From Gordonia sp. SL306 (GTDB lineage: Bacteria; Actinomycetota; Actinomycetes; Mycobacteriales; Mycobacteriaceae), in assembly GCF_026625785.1 (NCBI RefSeq), contig NZ_CP113063.1, positions 1,736,001-1,800,000 on the forward strand: a stretch of DNA of 64,000 nucleotides, written 5' to 3'. Below, in pieces: positions 47,071 to 56,238 of this stretch; the stretch's first letter is position 1, and every line of letters begins with the position of its first letter. Position numbers and translations under genes: made by a program. The notes below the pieces were generated by a model, which saw nothing but the letters and a program-made list of their open reading frames with translations, ran no database searches and was not told the DNA's origin.

Positions 47071-47134
47071 TCGCCCATCGTGGTCCCGCGACGTTTCAGC
47101 CGACGTCGAAGTATCTCCGTCGTATCGTCGAACC

Positions 47135-47887
47135 ATGAGCACTGCACGAGAGGTGCCGACCGGCGGTGAACCCGACCTCGCGGTGGTCGCCGCGGGGTTC
47201 GCCGATCCGCGGCGAATCCGAGTGCTGATGGCGCTGGCGGACGGCCGGGCACTACCCGCCGGACGTCTCGCTGCAGAGGCCGGCGTGGCCGCCTCCACGA
47301 TCAGCAATCACCTGTCCCGACTTCGCGATCAAGGTCTCGTCATCGCGGAACAGCATGGCCGCCACCGCTACTATCGGCTGTCCACTCCGGATGTCGACGG
47401 CGTGCTGGAGGCGCTGGCCCGCCTGGCACCGCGCGAACCCATCACTTCGCTGCGTCAGCACACCCGAGCGCATGCCCTCCGCAAGGGGCGCACCTGTTAC
47501 CAGCACCTGGCCGGACAGCTCGGCGTGGATGTGTTCCAAGCCCTGCTCGACCGCCGCTGGGTCGTCGGCGGCGACGGTCACCACCACCCCGACACCGACG
47601 ACAGGCTCTCCGCGCCCGGCCACGCGATCGACTATCGCCTCACCCCGGAAGGAGCCGCGGCACTGTCCGATTGGGGCCTGCCCCAACGACTCCTACGTGT
47701 CGACACCACGCTGCGGTACTGCACCGACTGGACCGAGCAGGCCCATCACCTCGCCGGCGCGCACGGCAGCGCGCTCGCCACGTTTCTCTTCGAACAGGGA
47801 TGGATCGCTCGCGGGACCACACCGCGCAGTGTGGCGGTCACCGAATCGGGGCGCCCGCACCTCGACCGGCTGTGCGACACAGCCTGA
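47135..47887 (+). CDS. ArsR-family winged-helix regulator
   Basis: Regulator of 250 aa. The N-terminal winged helix is typical ArsR: LAVVAAGFADPRRIRVLMALADG, LAAEAGVAASTISNHLSRLRDQGLV, HGRHRYYRL. A long C-terminal half (about 150 residues) follows, containing HHHPDTDDR and CTDW stretches that may bind a ligand or metal. ATG 47135. It reads away from the DHA2 exporter gene, so autoregulation and control of the exporter are likely. Confidence 0.83.
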   Translation: MSTAREVPTGGEPDLAVVAAGFADPRRIRVLMALADGRALPAGRLAAEAGVAASTISNHLSRLRDQGLVIAEQHGRHRYYRLSTPDVDGVLEALARLAPREPITSLRQHTRAHALRKGRTCYQHLAGQLGVDVFQALLDRRWVVGGDGHHHPDTDDRLSAPGHAIDYRLTPEGAAALSDWGLPQRLLRVDTTLRYCTDWTEQAHHLAGAHGSALATFLFEQGWIARGTTPRSVAVTESGRPHLDRLCDTA

Positions 47888-47904
47888 TTCCCGCCGGAGC
47901 CACC

Positions 47905-48489
47905 TCACTCGGGCCGCAGGTGCGCGAACAGGACGTCGAGCACGGCTTCGAGATGAGCCGTATCCCCCGTCGTCCGGAGAACTGTCACCCCTCCCTGGAT
48001 ACCGGCGATCATCGCTGCCGCGACACCATCAGCGTCCACACCGGGGCGAGCGACCCCGCTCGATTGAAGTGCGGTGATCCCCTGTCGCACATGGCCCTGC
48101 CATCGCTGGAGCAACGCCGTCGCCACGTCGGCAGCGCCCTGCGCCGCACCCACTTGACTCATCAGAGCGGCAAGTGGGCAGTGCGGCCCCTGCGCCCGAT
48201 ACCGTGCGACGAGCACCTCCCGCCAGCGCTCCCACGCCTCCCAGGTGTCCAGGGTGCCCAGATACGGTTGCTGGTCCTCCAGCACCCGGTCCGCCTCGTG
48301 CCGGGCGACCTCCAACCAGAGTTCTTCCTTTCCCCCCGGGAAGTAATGGAAGAGTTGACTCTTGCTGGTCCTGGTGACGGCGCGGACGTCGTCGAGGGTG
48401 ACGCCGCCCGGGTCGCCCTGCCGCAGATACGCGGCAGTCTCCTCGACGATCCGTTTGCGGGTCGCCCGCCCCTTCGCCGTCAATGCCAT
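47905..48489 (-). CDS. TetR-family regulator
   Basis: TetR regulator of 194 aa: N-terminal helix-turn-helix (VTLDDVRAVTRTSKSQLFHYFPGGKEEL) and C-terminal domain (GPHCPLAALMSQVGAAQGAADVA) of the YxaF/LmrA-like group. It is divergent from an SDR gene. A dyad, TGGAC-N6-GTCCA, lies between the two starts and is likely its operator. Confidence 0.87.
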   Translation of the reverse strand: MALTAKGRATRKRIVEETAAYLRQGDPGGVTLDDVRAVTRTSKSQLFHYFPGGKEELWLEVARHEADRVLEDQQPYLGTLDTWEAWERWREVLVARYRAQGPHCPLAALMSQVGAAQGAADVATALLQRWQGHVRQGITALQSSGVARPGVDADGVAAAMIAGIQGGVTVLRTTGDTAHLEAVLDVLFAHLRPE

Positions 48490-48505
48490 ACCACCACCCT
48501 ACGGA

Positions 48506-48530
48506 TTTTCTGGACTTGCTGGTCCAAAAA
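48506..48530. promoter_or_regulatory. TetR operator between divergent TetR and SDR genes
   Basis: TGGAC-N6-GTCCA flanked by TTTT on the left and AAAA on the right, an almost perfect inverted repeat within the 62-base gap. It lies 17-41 bases from the TetR start and 22-46 from the SDR start. Confidence 0.75.
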
Positions 48531-48551
48531 TACGCGCCTACCGTCGCGGAC

Positions 48552-49322
48552 ATGCAGCGACTCAACGGCAGGACCGCACTGATCACCGGCTCGACCAGCA
48601 ACATCGGCCGTGCCATCGCTTACCGCTTCGCCGATGAAGGAGCGCATGTCATCGTGTCCGGTCGAGACCCCGACCGTGGCCAGTCGGTGATCGAGCACAT
48701 CCGCGACCGGGGAGGCCGCGCCGATTTTGTCCGGGCCGACCTCGACGGCAGTTCGTCCGCGAGTGCAACACTTGCCCGCGAGGCAGTATCGGCGGCCGGC
48801 GGTCGACTCGACATCCTCGTGAACAACGCTGGGATTTTTCCCTCCTCCACCACCAGAACCGTCGACGACGACACCTTTGATCGGGTGTACGGCGTCAACG
48901 TGAAGGCGCCGTTCTTCCTCGTGCAAGCGCTCGTCCCGACGATGTCCGCCTCCGGGGGCGGCGTCATCGTCAATCTCGGGAGTTGGGTGGCCAGGCTCGG
49001 TATCGGTTCGGGAGCCCTGTATGCGTCGAGCAAGGGCGCACTCGAAACCCTCACGCGTGCATGGTCTGCGGAGTTCCGTGCAGACAACATCCGGGTCAAC
49101 GCGGTCTCGCCCGGCGTCATCCGCACACCTGATCTGGACTCTGACGCCGTGTACCCCGGGGAGGCCCTGATGATCGGTACGCCTGCCGGCCGCGCGGGCC
49201 ACCCCGACGCGATCGCGGCCGCGGCGGCCTATCTGGCATCCGACGATGCGGAGTTCGTCCACGGCACCGTCGTCGACGTCGACGGCGGACGTGTCGGCGT
49301 CGCGGTCGTCACCGGGAACTGA
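48552..49322 (+). CDS. Short-chain dehydrogenase/reductase
   Basis: SDR of 256 aa. Cofactor motif TGSTSNIGRAIA (the usual TGxxxGxG is altered to SNIG), NNAG, catalytic Ser in NLGSWVARLG, and YASSK with Tyr and Lys. ATG 48552. It is under the probable control of the divergent TetR gene. The substrate is unknown. Confidence 0.85.
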   Translation: MQRLNGRTALITGSTSNIGRAIAYRFADEGAHVIVSGRDPDRGQSVIEHIRDRGGRADFVRADLDGSSSASATLAREAVSAAGGRLDILVNNAGIFPSSTTRTVDDDTFDRVYGVNVKAPFFLVQALVPTMSASGGGVIVNLGSWVARLGIGSGALYASSKGALETLTRAWSAEFRADNIRVNAVSPGVIRTPDLDSDAVYPGEALMIGTPAGRAGHPDAIAAAAAYLASDDAEFVHGTVVDVDGGRVGVAVVTGN

Positions 49323-49362
49323 AATATCCAGCGTGGATTTCTCGGCGAGGCGCCGCGGAGGT

Positions 49363-49851
49363 TCATGTCGCTGCGGCCTCGGCGGTGATGAGTTCGACCA
49401 GGATGTCGGCGTGACCGGCATGACGAGCGATCTCCTCGATCATGTGCAGGAGGAGCCACCGCACGCTCACGTCCGCACCGTGCGAGTTCTGGAAGGTGTC
49501 GGACATGTCGTATGCGGACACGATCTCCCGCGACTGCGCGCTGGCACTCCGGAACTCGTCGACGACGTCGTCGAGCGACCGGCCGTCGGGGATGGCGAAG
49601 CTCGCCTCCCCCGGGGTGGCCGGTCCGCTGCAGTCCTCTTTCGATCGTCCGTCCAGGATGTGCTGAAACCAGAAACGTTCCGCTGCCGCACCGTGTCTGA
49701 GCAGGCCGATCGGGGTCGTCGCCGACGGCACGCGTCGCGACCGCGACGCCGCGTCCGAGAGTCGGACGACGGACTCGATCAACGCCTCACGGTTGCGGTC
49801 GAGCATGTTCTCCAACAGGGTCCGTTCATCTCCGCTGATGATGCGTTCCAT
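49363..49851 (-). CDS. DinB/DUF664 family protein
   Basis: Four-helix DinB-fold protein of about 162 aa. Metal-binding histidines can be seen at LLRHGAAAERFWFQHIL and at WLLLHMIEEIARHAGHADIL, the DUF664 layout. Members are often mycothiol- or bacillithiol-dependent S-transferases. Start ATG 49851 (GTG 49863 is possible). It lies downstream of a VOC protein gene on the same strand. Confidence 0.8.
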   Translation of the reverse strand: MERIISGDERTLLENMLDRNREALIESVVRLSDAASRSRRVPSATTPIGLLRHGAAAERFWFQHILDGRSKEDCSGPATPGEASFAIPDGRSLDDVVDEFRSASAQSREIVSAYDMSDTFQNSHGADVSVRWLLLHMIEEIARHAGHADILVELITAEAAAT

Positions 49852-49907
49852 CGACTGATCCACTTCGCCGGGGTACGTGACGGCGCCCAGCCTAATGCGA
49901 TCGCGGA

Positions 49908-50519
49908 TTACCCGGCGGGCTCCCACACGATGCCGTCCGGGTCGGTGAACGACGCACCGGAGCTGCCAACCAGCAGCCGGTGCGACCCACTGCCCTCCGC
50001 ATCCACCCCGGCATCCTTGGCCGCGGCGCGCCGGCCGTAGAGTGCCAGCTTCACCGAACCGGGCTCGCTTGCGAACTCGACGTACTTGCGGCCGAAGCTC
50101 TTCGCGACGTCGAGTCCCTGCTCGACGTAGAACTTCTTACTCGCGGCCACGTCGTCGGCGCCGATGAGGAGCACGATGTCGTCGACCTGCCGGGCCGGGG
50201 CTCCGGCTGCCTTCTTGTTCGACGTCGCGACCTTCCAGATGGCGCCGTCCGGCGCCTGCACCACGCCGCCATAGCCCCAGAACGACTTCTTGGCGGGCTT
50301 GATCTCGGTGGCACCTGCGTCGAGAGCGGGCATGATCAGCGAATCGACGACGCCGGGATCGGCGACGACGAGGGACAGGACGAATCCTCGGAAGCCGGTG
50401 GTCGGCTGTTCGGCCGTCCGGAACCGGAGTCGATCGCCCAGCCCGAAGGCTTTGTCGTAGAAGGTCTCCGCGGCGGCGGTATCAGGAACGTCGAGGGTGA
50501 TGGCGGTGATTGTTGTCAT
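49908..50519 (-). CDS. Two-domain VOC (glyoxalase-like) protein
   Basis: VOC protein of 203 aa with two half-domains: ITLDVPDTAAAETFYDKAFGL and, in the second, VDDIVLLIGADDVAASKKFYVEQGLDV, ending in TDPDGIVWEP. The metal residues are not all evident, so a binding or resistance role is as likely as catalysis. ATG 50519. The promoter would be in the 78 bases between it and the epoxide hydrolase gene, which may be co-transcribed. Confidence 0.78.
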   Translation of the reverse strand: MTTITAITLDVPDTAAAETFYDKAFGLGDRLRFRTAEQPTTGFRGFVLSLVVADPGVVDSLIMPALDAGATEIKPAKKSFWGYGGVVQAPDGAIWKVATSNKKAAGAPARQVDDIVLLIGADDVAASKKFYVEQGLDVAKSFGRKYVEFASEPGSVKLALYGRRAAAKDAGVDAEGSGSHRLLVGSSGASFTDPDGIVWEPAG

Positions 50520-50597
50520 GCGTATGACGTTAGGCCCGGGCGTGCCGGAAGACTTCTCGATTCCTGCTCGATCATGGCCGAGCAGTGTGGTGCGTCG

Positions 50598-51755
50598 TCA
50601 GCCCGCAAACCCGCTGCGAAACGGCCGAAAGAAGTCTCGCAGTTCCTGCGCGTACTGCTCGGGCTGTTCGAACGGCGCGAAATGCCCACCGTGTTCCGGC
50701 TCCGTCACGCTGACGACGTTCGCCATTCGTTCGAGCCAGGCCCGCGGCGGCTTGAGCACATCACCGCCGAACAGTGCGAAGCCCGACGGCACGTCCACGT
50801 GTCGGGTGTACTGATCGAGCGGGATCGCGGCATTGGCGTGGTACATCCGCATCGACGATCCGATGCTGCCGGTCACCCAGTACTGGGTGAGCAGGGTCAG
50901 GATCTCGTCCTTCGTGAACGCCGTCTCGACGTCACCGCCGCAGTCGCTCCATGCACGCAGCTTCTCGACGATCCACGCCGCGAGTCCGGCAGGCGAGTCG
51001 GTGAGACCGACCGCGGCGGTGACCGGCTTGGTGCTGTGCATCGCCGCATACGCACCTTCGGTGCGCGCCCACACCGTCCCCGTCTCGATCCACGCGCGTT
51101 CGGCGTCGTCGAGTTCTTCCGGATCTCCCCAGTACCTGGGCAAGCCGGCGTCCATGCGGTGCACGGCGACGACACGTTCGGGTTGGTCGAGCGCGAGGTA
51201 CCTGCTGACATGACTGCCCATGTCGCCACCCGCCGTGCCGAACTCGTCATATCCGAGCTCGGTCATGAGTTCCGCCCACAGCATGGCCACCGCGATCGAA
51301 TCGTACGCATGGGCCGGGTGATCGGAATATCCGAAGCCGGGCATGTCGGGCACGATCACGTCGAAGGCATCGGCGGGATCGCCACCGTGTGCCCCGGGGT
51401 CACTCAGCAACGGGATCACCTTGAGGTACCGCCAGAACGAGTCCGGCCAACCGTGGTTGAGCAGCAGGGGCATCACCGGTCCGGCGCGGTCCGCCGCGCG
51501 GGCATGGATGACATGTATCCCGAGGCCACCGACCTCGACCCGCAGGTTCGGGAGTCGGTCGATCTCGGATTCCTGTGCCGACCAATCGAATTCGTCGGCC
51601 CAGTAGCTGATCAGCTTCCGGAGGTAATCGACGTCGGCGCCCAGTGACCAGCCCGCGGGAGAGTCGGGCCATCGGGTCGCCCTCAGCCGCGTGCGGAGAT
51701 CCTCGACGACCTGCGGATCCGTTCGCAGCGACATCGGCCGTGGGCCGGCGCTCAC
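50598..51755 (-). CDS. Epoxide hydrolase (EHN domain, alpha/beta fold)
   Basis: Epoxide hydrolase of 385 aa. N-terminal EHN domain with LRATRWPDSPAGWSLGADVDYL, oxyanion motif HGWPDSFW, nucleophile Asp in AGGDMGSHVS, an N-terminal-lid Tyr region, and the C-terminal His of HGGHFAPFE. It opens epoxides to diols. Start GTG 51755 overlaps the stop of the G6PD-like gene (GTGA), so the pair is one operon. Confidence 0.87.
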   Translation of the reverse strand: MSAGPRPMSLRTDPQVVEDLRTRLRATRWPDSPAGWSLGADVDYLRKLISYWADEFDWSAQESEIDRLPNLRVEVGGLGIHVIHARAADRAGPVMPLLLNHGWPDSFWRYLKVIPLLSDPGAHGGDPADAFDVIVPDMPGFGYSDHPAHAYDSIAVAMLWAELMTELGYDEFGTAGGDMGSHVSRYLALDQPERVVAVHRMDAGLPRYWGDPEELDDAERAWIETGTVWARTEGAYAAMHSTKPVTAAVGLTDSPAGLAAWIVEKLRAWSDCGGDVETAFTKDEILTLLTQYWVTGSIGSSMRMYHANAAIPLDQYTRHVDVPSGFALFGGDVLKPPRAWLERMANVVSVTEPEHGGHFAPFEQPEQYAQELRDFFRPFRSGFAG

Positions 51756-53113
51756 AGCGTAGGCCAGTCCGTTGGACCGCTGGAACCGGCCGGATACTCG
51801 TCGATCGGGACCTGATCGGAGCGCCACGCGTCGAGGATCGGCGCGACGATCCGCCAGCATTGCTCCGCGGTGTCGCCACGCACCGCGAGAGTTGCGTCGC
51901 CGTCGAGGATCCCGGACAACACCTCGGCGTAGGCCCGCGGCGATCCGACCCCCAGATCGGCGTCGAGTTCGGTCGCCTTCAGATCGAACGGGTGCGAACC
52001 GTCGTGCACGTTGAGCCGCAAGGACATCGTGTCCGGACCGAAGGAGAACCGGAGTACGTTGCTCGCCGCCTCACCGCGAAACTGTTCCGGCAGGTGACGG
52101 ACCGGACGGAAGGTGAGGGCGATCTCCTTGACCGCCGGTTCGATCGCCTTGCCCGACCGCAGGGTGAAGGGCACACCTGCCCAGCGGGCGGTGCACACCT
52201 CGAACGTCGCCTCGGCGAGTGTCTCGGTGTCACGTGCCGGATCGACGCCTTCCTCGTCGGTGTAGGACGGCAGCCGATGGCCATTCACCTCGCCCGCGGT
52301 ATAGCGCGCCCGATGGGACGCACGGACGGGATCGCCCTGCCAGACCCGGGTGGCGCGCAGCGCGGCCGCCGTGGCATCGCGCAGATCTCGCTCGGCCAAC
52401 GACGCGGGAGAATCCATCGCCACCACCGAGAGGAGTTCCAGCAAATGGCTCTGCAACATGTCGATGAACGCGCCCGCTTTGTCGTAATAGCCTGCGCGGC
52501 CTTCGAGGCCGAGTGTCTCGTCGTAGCGTATGAGGACGGACTCGATGTGATCGGCCGACCAGACCGGCTCGAACACACGGTTGGCGAACCGCACCCCGAT
52601 CAGGTCCAGCAGGATGGACTGCCCCAGGAAGTGATCGACGCGGAACACCTGGTTCTCCGGGACGAGGCGGGCCAGGGTCTGGTTGAAGGCGTGGGCGCTC
52701 GCCTCATCGGTGCCGAACGGCTTCTCGAGAGCGAGGATGGTGCCGGACGGCACCTCCACGTCCGTCATGGCCTCACACGATGCCTGTGCGATGGCGGGCG
52801 GAACGGCGAAGTAGAGGATCGGTCGGCCCTGCGCCGACCCGAGGATCGTGCGAAGCCCATCCGCGGAGCCGAGGTCCGCCTGCAGGTAGGTCGTCGAGTC
52901 GGCGAGACGGGCGGCGGCCGGCGCCGGCCCGTCACCGAACGCTTCGCGAACGCGGTCGCGCCACTGATCGTCGGAGACCTCACGCCGCCCCACACCGACG
53001 AGCCGTACGTCGCGTTCCGGTTCGAGCGCGAGGAGCTGCTCGAGTGCCGGCAGCAGCAGGCGTGAGGTCAGATCGCCCGTCGCACCAAGGATGAAGAGTG
53101 TCGTCTCGGCCAT
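51752..53113 (-). CDS. Divergent glucose-6-phosphate dehydrogenase paralogue
   Basis: G6PD family, 453 aa, shorter than the usual 480-510. NADP motif LGATGDLTSRLLLPAL differs from the usual GASGDLAKRKLLPAL. The substrate signature RIDHYLGKE is RVDHFLGQS, so the substrate-binding Lys is Gln. Catalytic His in MLQSHLLELL and the late FTLRSGKAI are kept. It may be inactive on glucose-6-phosphate or use another sugar phosphate. No opcA, tal or pgl partner is beside it; the operon partner is an epoxide hydrolase. Probably not the housekeeping zwf. Confidence 0.82.
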   Translation of the reverse strand: MAETTLFILGATGDLTSRLLLPALEQLLALEPERDVRLVGVGRREVSDDQWRDRVREAFGDGPAPAAARLADSTTYLQADLGSADGLRTILGSAQGRPILYFAVPPAIAQASCEAMTDVEVPSGTILALEKPFGTDEASAHAFNQTLARLVPENQVFRVDHFLGQSILLDLIGVRFANRVFEPVWSADHIESVLIRYDETLGLEGRAGYYDKAGAFIDMLQSHLLELLSVVAMDSPASLAERDLRDATAAALRATRVWQGDPVRASHRARYTAGEVNGHRLPSYTDEEGVDPARDTETLAEATFEVCTARWAGVPFTLRSGKAIEPAVKEIALTFRPVRHLPEQFRGEAASNVLRFSFGPDTMSLRLNVHDGSHPFDLKATELDADLGVGSPRAYAEVLSGILDGDATLAVRGDTAEQCWRIVAPILDAWRSDQVPIDEYPAGSSGPTDWPTL

Positions 53114-53190
53114 GCCCGACGGTAACGCGCATCGAACTCACCATGGCCGAACTCGCCGATACATCGCACGTTGGCGGTAAGAATCGACGT

Positions 53191-54984
53191 ATGCGTCCGA
53201 ACATCGAGGATTATGCCCTGATCGGCGACTGTCGCACCGCTGCACTCGTGTCCAGCCGCGGCGAGATCGACTGGTTCTGTGTGCCCCGGTACGACTCGGC
53301 ATCGATCTTCGCCGCGCTGCTCGGCGACGAGGAGCACGGCTGCTGGACGCTGGCGCCACGGGAGGGATCGGCCCAAGAGGGATCGGCCCAAGAGGGATCG
53401 GCACAGTGCAGTCGCGAGTACACGGGAGACACCCTCGTCCTCGTCACGCGATGGGAGACCTCGACCGGCGTGGCCGAGGTGCACGAATTCATGCCTCTCG
53501 ACGGCGGACGGGTCGACCTCGTGCGACGCGTCGTAGGGGTGTCGGGCCACGTCGAGTTCCAGACCGACCTGCGGATGCGCTTCGACTACGCACGGGCGGT
53601 GCCGTGGGTCCTGCAGGTCGGCGACGCCTCCGGGCCCGCCCTGCGTGCCATCGCAGGCCCGGACGCGGTGGTGGTGCGGGGCGCCGCGCTGCACGCCGAC
53701 GGCAACGTGCACCGCGGGTTCTTCACGGTCGAACCCGACGTGACCGTCGACCTCACGCTCACCTGGTATCACTCACACCGACCCGAGCCCGAACCCCTCG
53801 ACGTCGACACGGCGCTCGACCACGCGGTCGGCTGGTGGACCGGATGGTCGAGCCGCATCGACCATTCCGGACCGCACCACGAGCAGATGGTCCGATCGCT
53901 GATCACATTGCGCGCGCTGAGCAATCTCGACACCGGCGGCATCGTCGCCGCCGCGACCACGTCGCTGCCCGAACAGTTCGGTGGCAGCCGCAACTGGGAT
54001 TACCGATATGTGTGGCTGCGGGATGCCTCGCTCACCCTGGAGGCGTTGGTGAATCACGGCTTTCTCCGGGTGGCCGAGCACTGGCGCATGTGGCTGATGC
54101 GCGCGATCGCCGGGAACACCAAGGAACTGCAGATCATGTACGGCATCGCCGGGGAGCGCGATCTCGAGGAGCGGGTGCTGTCGCATCTGCCGGGCTATCA
54201 GAACGCCGCACCCGTCCGGATCGGAAACGGCGCGGTCAACCAGTACCAGGGCGACGTGATCGGCGAGGTGCTGTGCGGTCTCGAGTCGGCACGGAAGGCA
54301 GGACTGCAGGAGACCCCGATGTCGTGGTCACTGCAGAAGGCGTTGCTCGAGCAGGTCGAGGCGAATCTCGAGCGTCCCGACAACGGGATCTGGGAAATGC
54401 GCGGCGACCCCCAGATGTTCACCCATTCCCGCGCGATGATCTGGGCGGCTTTCGATCGCGGTGTCCGTGCGTCCGAACGGTTCGACCTCGACGGCTCGCC
54501 CGAGCACTGGCGCGAACTCCGCGACCGGGTCCGGGCCGAGATCGACAGCGCCGGAGTTGATCCGGACACGGGGCGATTTGTCCAATACGCCGGGACCGAC
54601 GAAGTGGACGCGTCGTTGCTGCTGCTCCCCCAGGTCGGATTCTGCGCCGCCGACGACCCACGCATGCTCGCGACGGTCGCCGAGATCGAGCGGGTGCTGA
54701 TGAACGGCGGACTGGTTCACCGGTACCGCACCGGTTCCGGGGTCGACGGGCTCGACGGCGACGAACATCCGTTCTTGGCCTGCACGTTCTGGCTGGTCAC
54801 GCAATACGCGACGAGTGGACGGCACCACGACGCGGCGGCGTTGATGGAGCGTGCGTGTGCCACCGCCAACGACGTCGGACTGTTCTCCGAGGAGTACGAC
54901 GTCGGTGCCGGGCGCCAGGCGGGCAACACCCCGCAGGCCCTGTCCCATCTCGCCTTCGTGCGGGCGGCCGACGCGCTGGCGTGA
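53191..54984 (+). CDS. GH15 glycoside hydrolase, trehalase-like
   Basis: GH15 enzyme of about 597 aa, similar in layout to the mycobacterial GH15 trehalase. N-terminal beta domain from MRPNIEDYALIGDCRTAALVSS, then the (alpha/alpha)6 barrel with NWDYRYVWLRDASLTLEAL, catalytic acid in NGIWEMRG, and the second acidic site in FSEEYDVGAGRQAGNTPQALSH. ATG 53191 matches the usual family start; ATG 53143 is in frame. A 15-bp triplet repeat inserts EGSAQ three times near residues 58-72. It likely releases glucose from an alpha-glucoside. Confidence 0.87.
   Translation: MRPNIEDYALIGDCRTAALVSSRGEIDWFCVPRYDSASIFAALLGDEEHGCWTLAPREGSAQEGSAQEGSAQCSREYTGDTLVLVTRWETSTGVAEVHEFMPLDGGRVDLVRRVVGVSGHVEFQTDLRMRFDYARAVPWVLQVGDASGPALRAIAGPDAVVVRGAALHADGNVHRGFFTVEPDVTVDLTLTWYHSHRPEPEPLDVDTALDHAVGWWTGWSSRIDHSGPHHEQMVRSLITLRALSNLDTGGIVAAATTSLPEQFGGSRNWDYRYVWLRDASLTLEALVNHGFLRVAEHWRMWLMRAIAGNTKELQIMYGIAGERDLEERVLSHLPGYQNAAPVRIGNGAVNQYQGDVIGEVLCGLESARKAGLQETPMSWSLQKALLEQVEANLERPDNGIWEMRGDPQMFTHSRAMIWAAFDRGVRASERFDLDGSPEHWRELRDRVRAEIDSAGVDPDTGRFVQYAGTDEVDASLLLLPQVGFCAADDPRMLATVAEIERVLMNGGLVHRYRTGSGVDGLDGDEHPFLACTFWLVTQYATSGRHHDAAALMERACATANDVGLFSEEYDVGAGRQAGNTPQALSHLAFVRAADALA
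53362..53406 (+). repeat. Three in-frame 15-bp tandem repeats in the GH15 gene
   Basis: GAGGGATCGGCCCAA occurs twice exactly and a third time with two changes, encoding EGSAQ three times. It is expected to vary in number by slippage without breaking the frame. The insertion sits in a surface loop of the N-terminal domain. Confidence 0.9.
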
Positions 54985-55164
54985 CCCTTCGAGACGCTCG
55001 CACGCACGCTCCTCAGGGAACCGGGTCACCCGACTGTTGCGCCACCCGGCCGACCGCGCAAGGATGGACTCCAGCGAGGCTTCACCGGGCAACGTCCGCC
55101 CGGGTCGGTGGGTGGTGCCGCGCATCCACGATCGTTCGGTGAATTCCCGAGGGAGACAAGACCG

Positions 55165-55302
55165 ATGAAGAGACGATTCTTAGCTGTGCTGGCTGCGTGC
55201 GCCGCCGTTGCCACAATCGGACTGGCAGGGACGGGTCCGGCGACCGCGGCCTGCATGGGCAACGGGATCGACGACCTGACCGCCGAACCCTGCGGCGACT
55301 GA
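55165..55302 (+). CDS. 45-aa secreted peptide with two cysteines
   Basis: Short ORF of 45 aa. Residues 1-28 are a textbook signal peptide (MKRRFLAVLAACAAVATIGL, then a small-residue stretch ending ATA). The mature peptide of about 17 residues, ACMGNGIDDLTAEPCGD, is acidic and has two Cys. AGGGAG lies nine bases upstream of the ATG. No family is known to me. The frame upstream to 55108 is not needed. It lies between the GH15 gene and a convergent SDR gene. Function unknown. Confidence 0.6.
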   Translation: MKRRFLAVLAACAAVATIGLAGTGPATAACMGNGIDDLTAEPCGD

Positions 55303-55318
55303 CGCGATCCTTCGCCGA

Positions 55319-56065
55319 TCACCCGGCCTGCTGCGCGAGAGCGGCCATCAGGTCGTCGTAGTGACCCTCATGTGCCGAGAAGCGCAGCGGCTTCACCCGA
55401 TCCACCAGGATCTCGCGGGTCGCGGTCGGCAGCAGCGACATCACCTCGTCGAGGAAATCGTCGAGCGGCATGGCCCAGTCGGCCTCCGCCTGGCCCGGCA
55501 TCAGGTCGGTCTGCACGGCCGGCGGAACCAGCTCCAGTACACCGATACCCTTGTCGGACAACTGCAGTCGGAGACTGTCGCTGAACGAGTGGATCGCCGC
55601 CTTGGTCGCACTGTAGGTCGGCGTGCCCGCCATCGGGGTGAACGCCAGCCCCGACGACACGGTCATGATGACCGCGTCCGGTTGTGTGGCAAGGAACTCG
55701 GCGAATGCCGCGACGAGCCGCAGCGGCCCCAGGATGTTCGTCTCCACCTCGGCGACCGCGGTCTCGAGAAAACCCGCACCACTCAGATCCTCCGATCGCA
55801 TGATGCCTGCCATCGCGATCAGGACATTGGTCTCGGGGAACCGCTTCTGCACATCGGCGCAGGCGCGAGTGACATCAGCGGCATCGGCGGTGTCGATCCG
55901 GATCGTCTCCATCCCCGGATGGTCGGACGCGATCTGTTCCAGCAGTGCGACCCGACGTCCGCCGACAATGACGCGATTGCCGGCCTCGTGCAATCGGAGC
56001 GCCAGGCCGAAGCCGATGCCGGAGGTCGCGCCGGGGATGAAAATGGTGTTGCCGGTGGTCTTCAT
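55319..56065 (-). CDS. Short-chain dehydrogenase (DltE-like)
   Basis: SDR of 248 aa. Cofactor motif PGATSGIGFGLA, IAMAGIM in place of NNAG, catalytic Ser in TVSSGLAF, and TYSATKAAI with Tyr and Lys. The start ATG 56065 has GGAG upstream. It is divergent from an XRE/MmyB regulator gene; this pairing (SDR with an XRE regulator) is common and suggests that the regulator controls it. Substrate unknown. Confidence 0.85.
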   Translation of the reverse strand: MKTTGNTIFIPGATSGIGFGLALRLHEAGNRVIVGGRRVALLEQIASDHPGMETIRIDTADAADVTRACADVQKRFPETNVLIAMAGIMRSEDLSGAGFLETAVAEVETNILGPLRLVAAFAEFLATQPDAVIMTVSSGLAFTPMAGTPTYSATKAAIHSFSDSLRLQLSDKGIGVLELVPPAVQTDLMPGQAEADWAMPLDDFLDEVMSLLPTATREILVDRVKPLRFSAHEGHYDDLMAALAQQAG

Positions 56066-56238
56066 GATGTCTCCTTCACTCCGATGTACTTCCACCCAAG
56101 ACTTCACCGCGTTCGCGCCCGCGCATCAAGGAAGCGGTCATCCATGGATTGCCGATCCCTGGATGCGGGCATCCGCATGCGGAACAGTGGTGGGTACCAA
56201 CCGCGCAGCACTCAACACGCAGCCAGAATCGAGGAACC

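Noticed and set aside
51752..53113. Housekeeping zwf of the pentose phosphate pathway
   Set aside because: No tkt, tal, opcA or pgl neighbour, and the DHYLGKE signature is altered.
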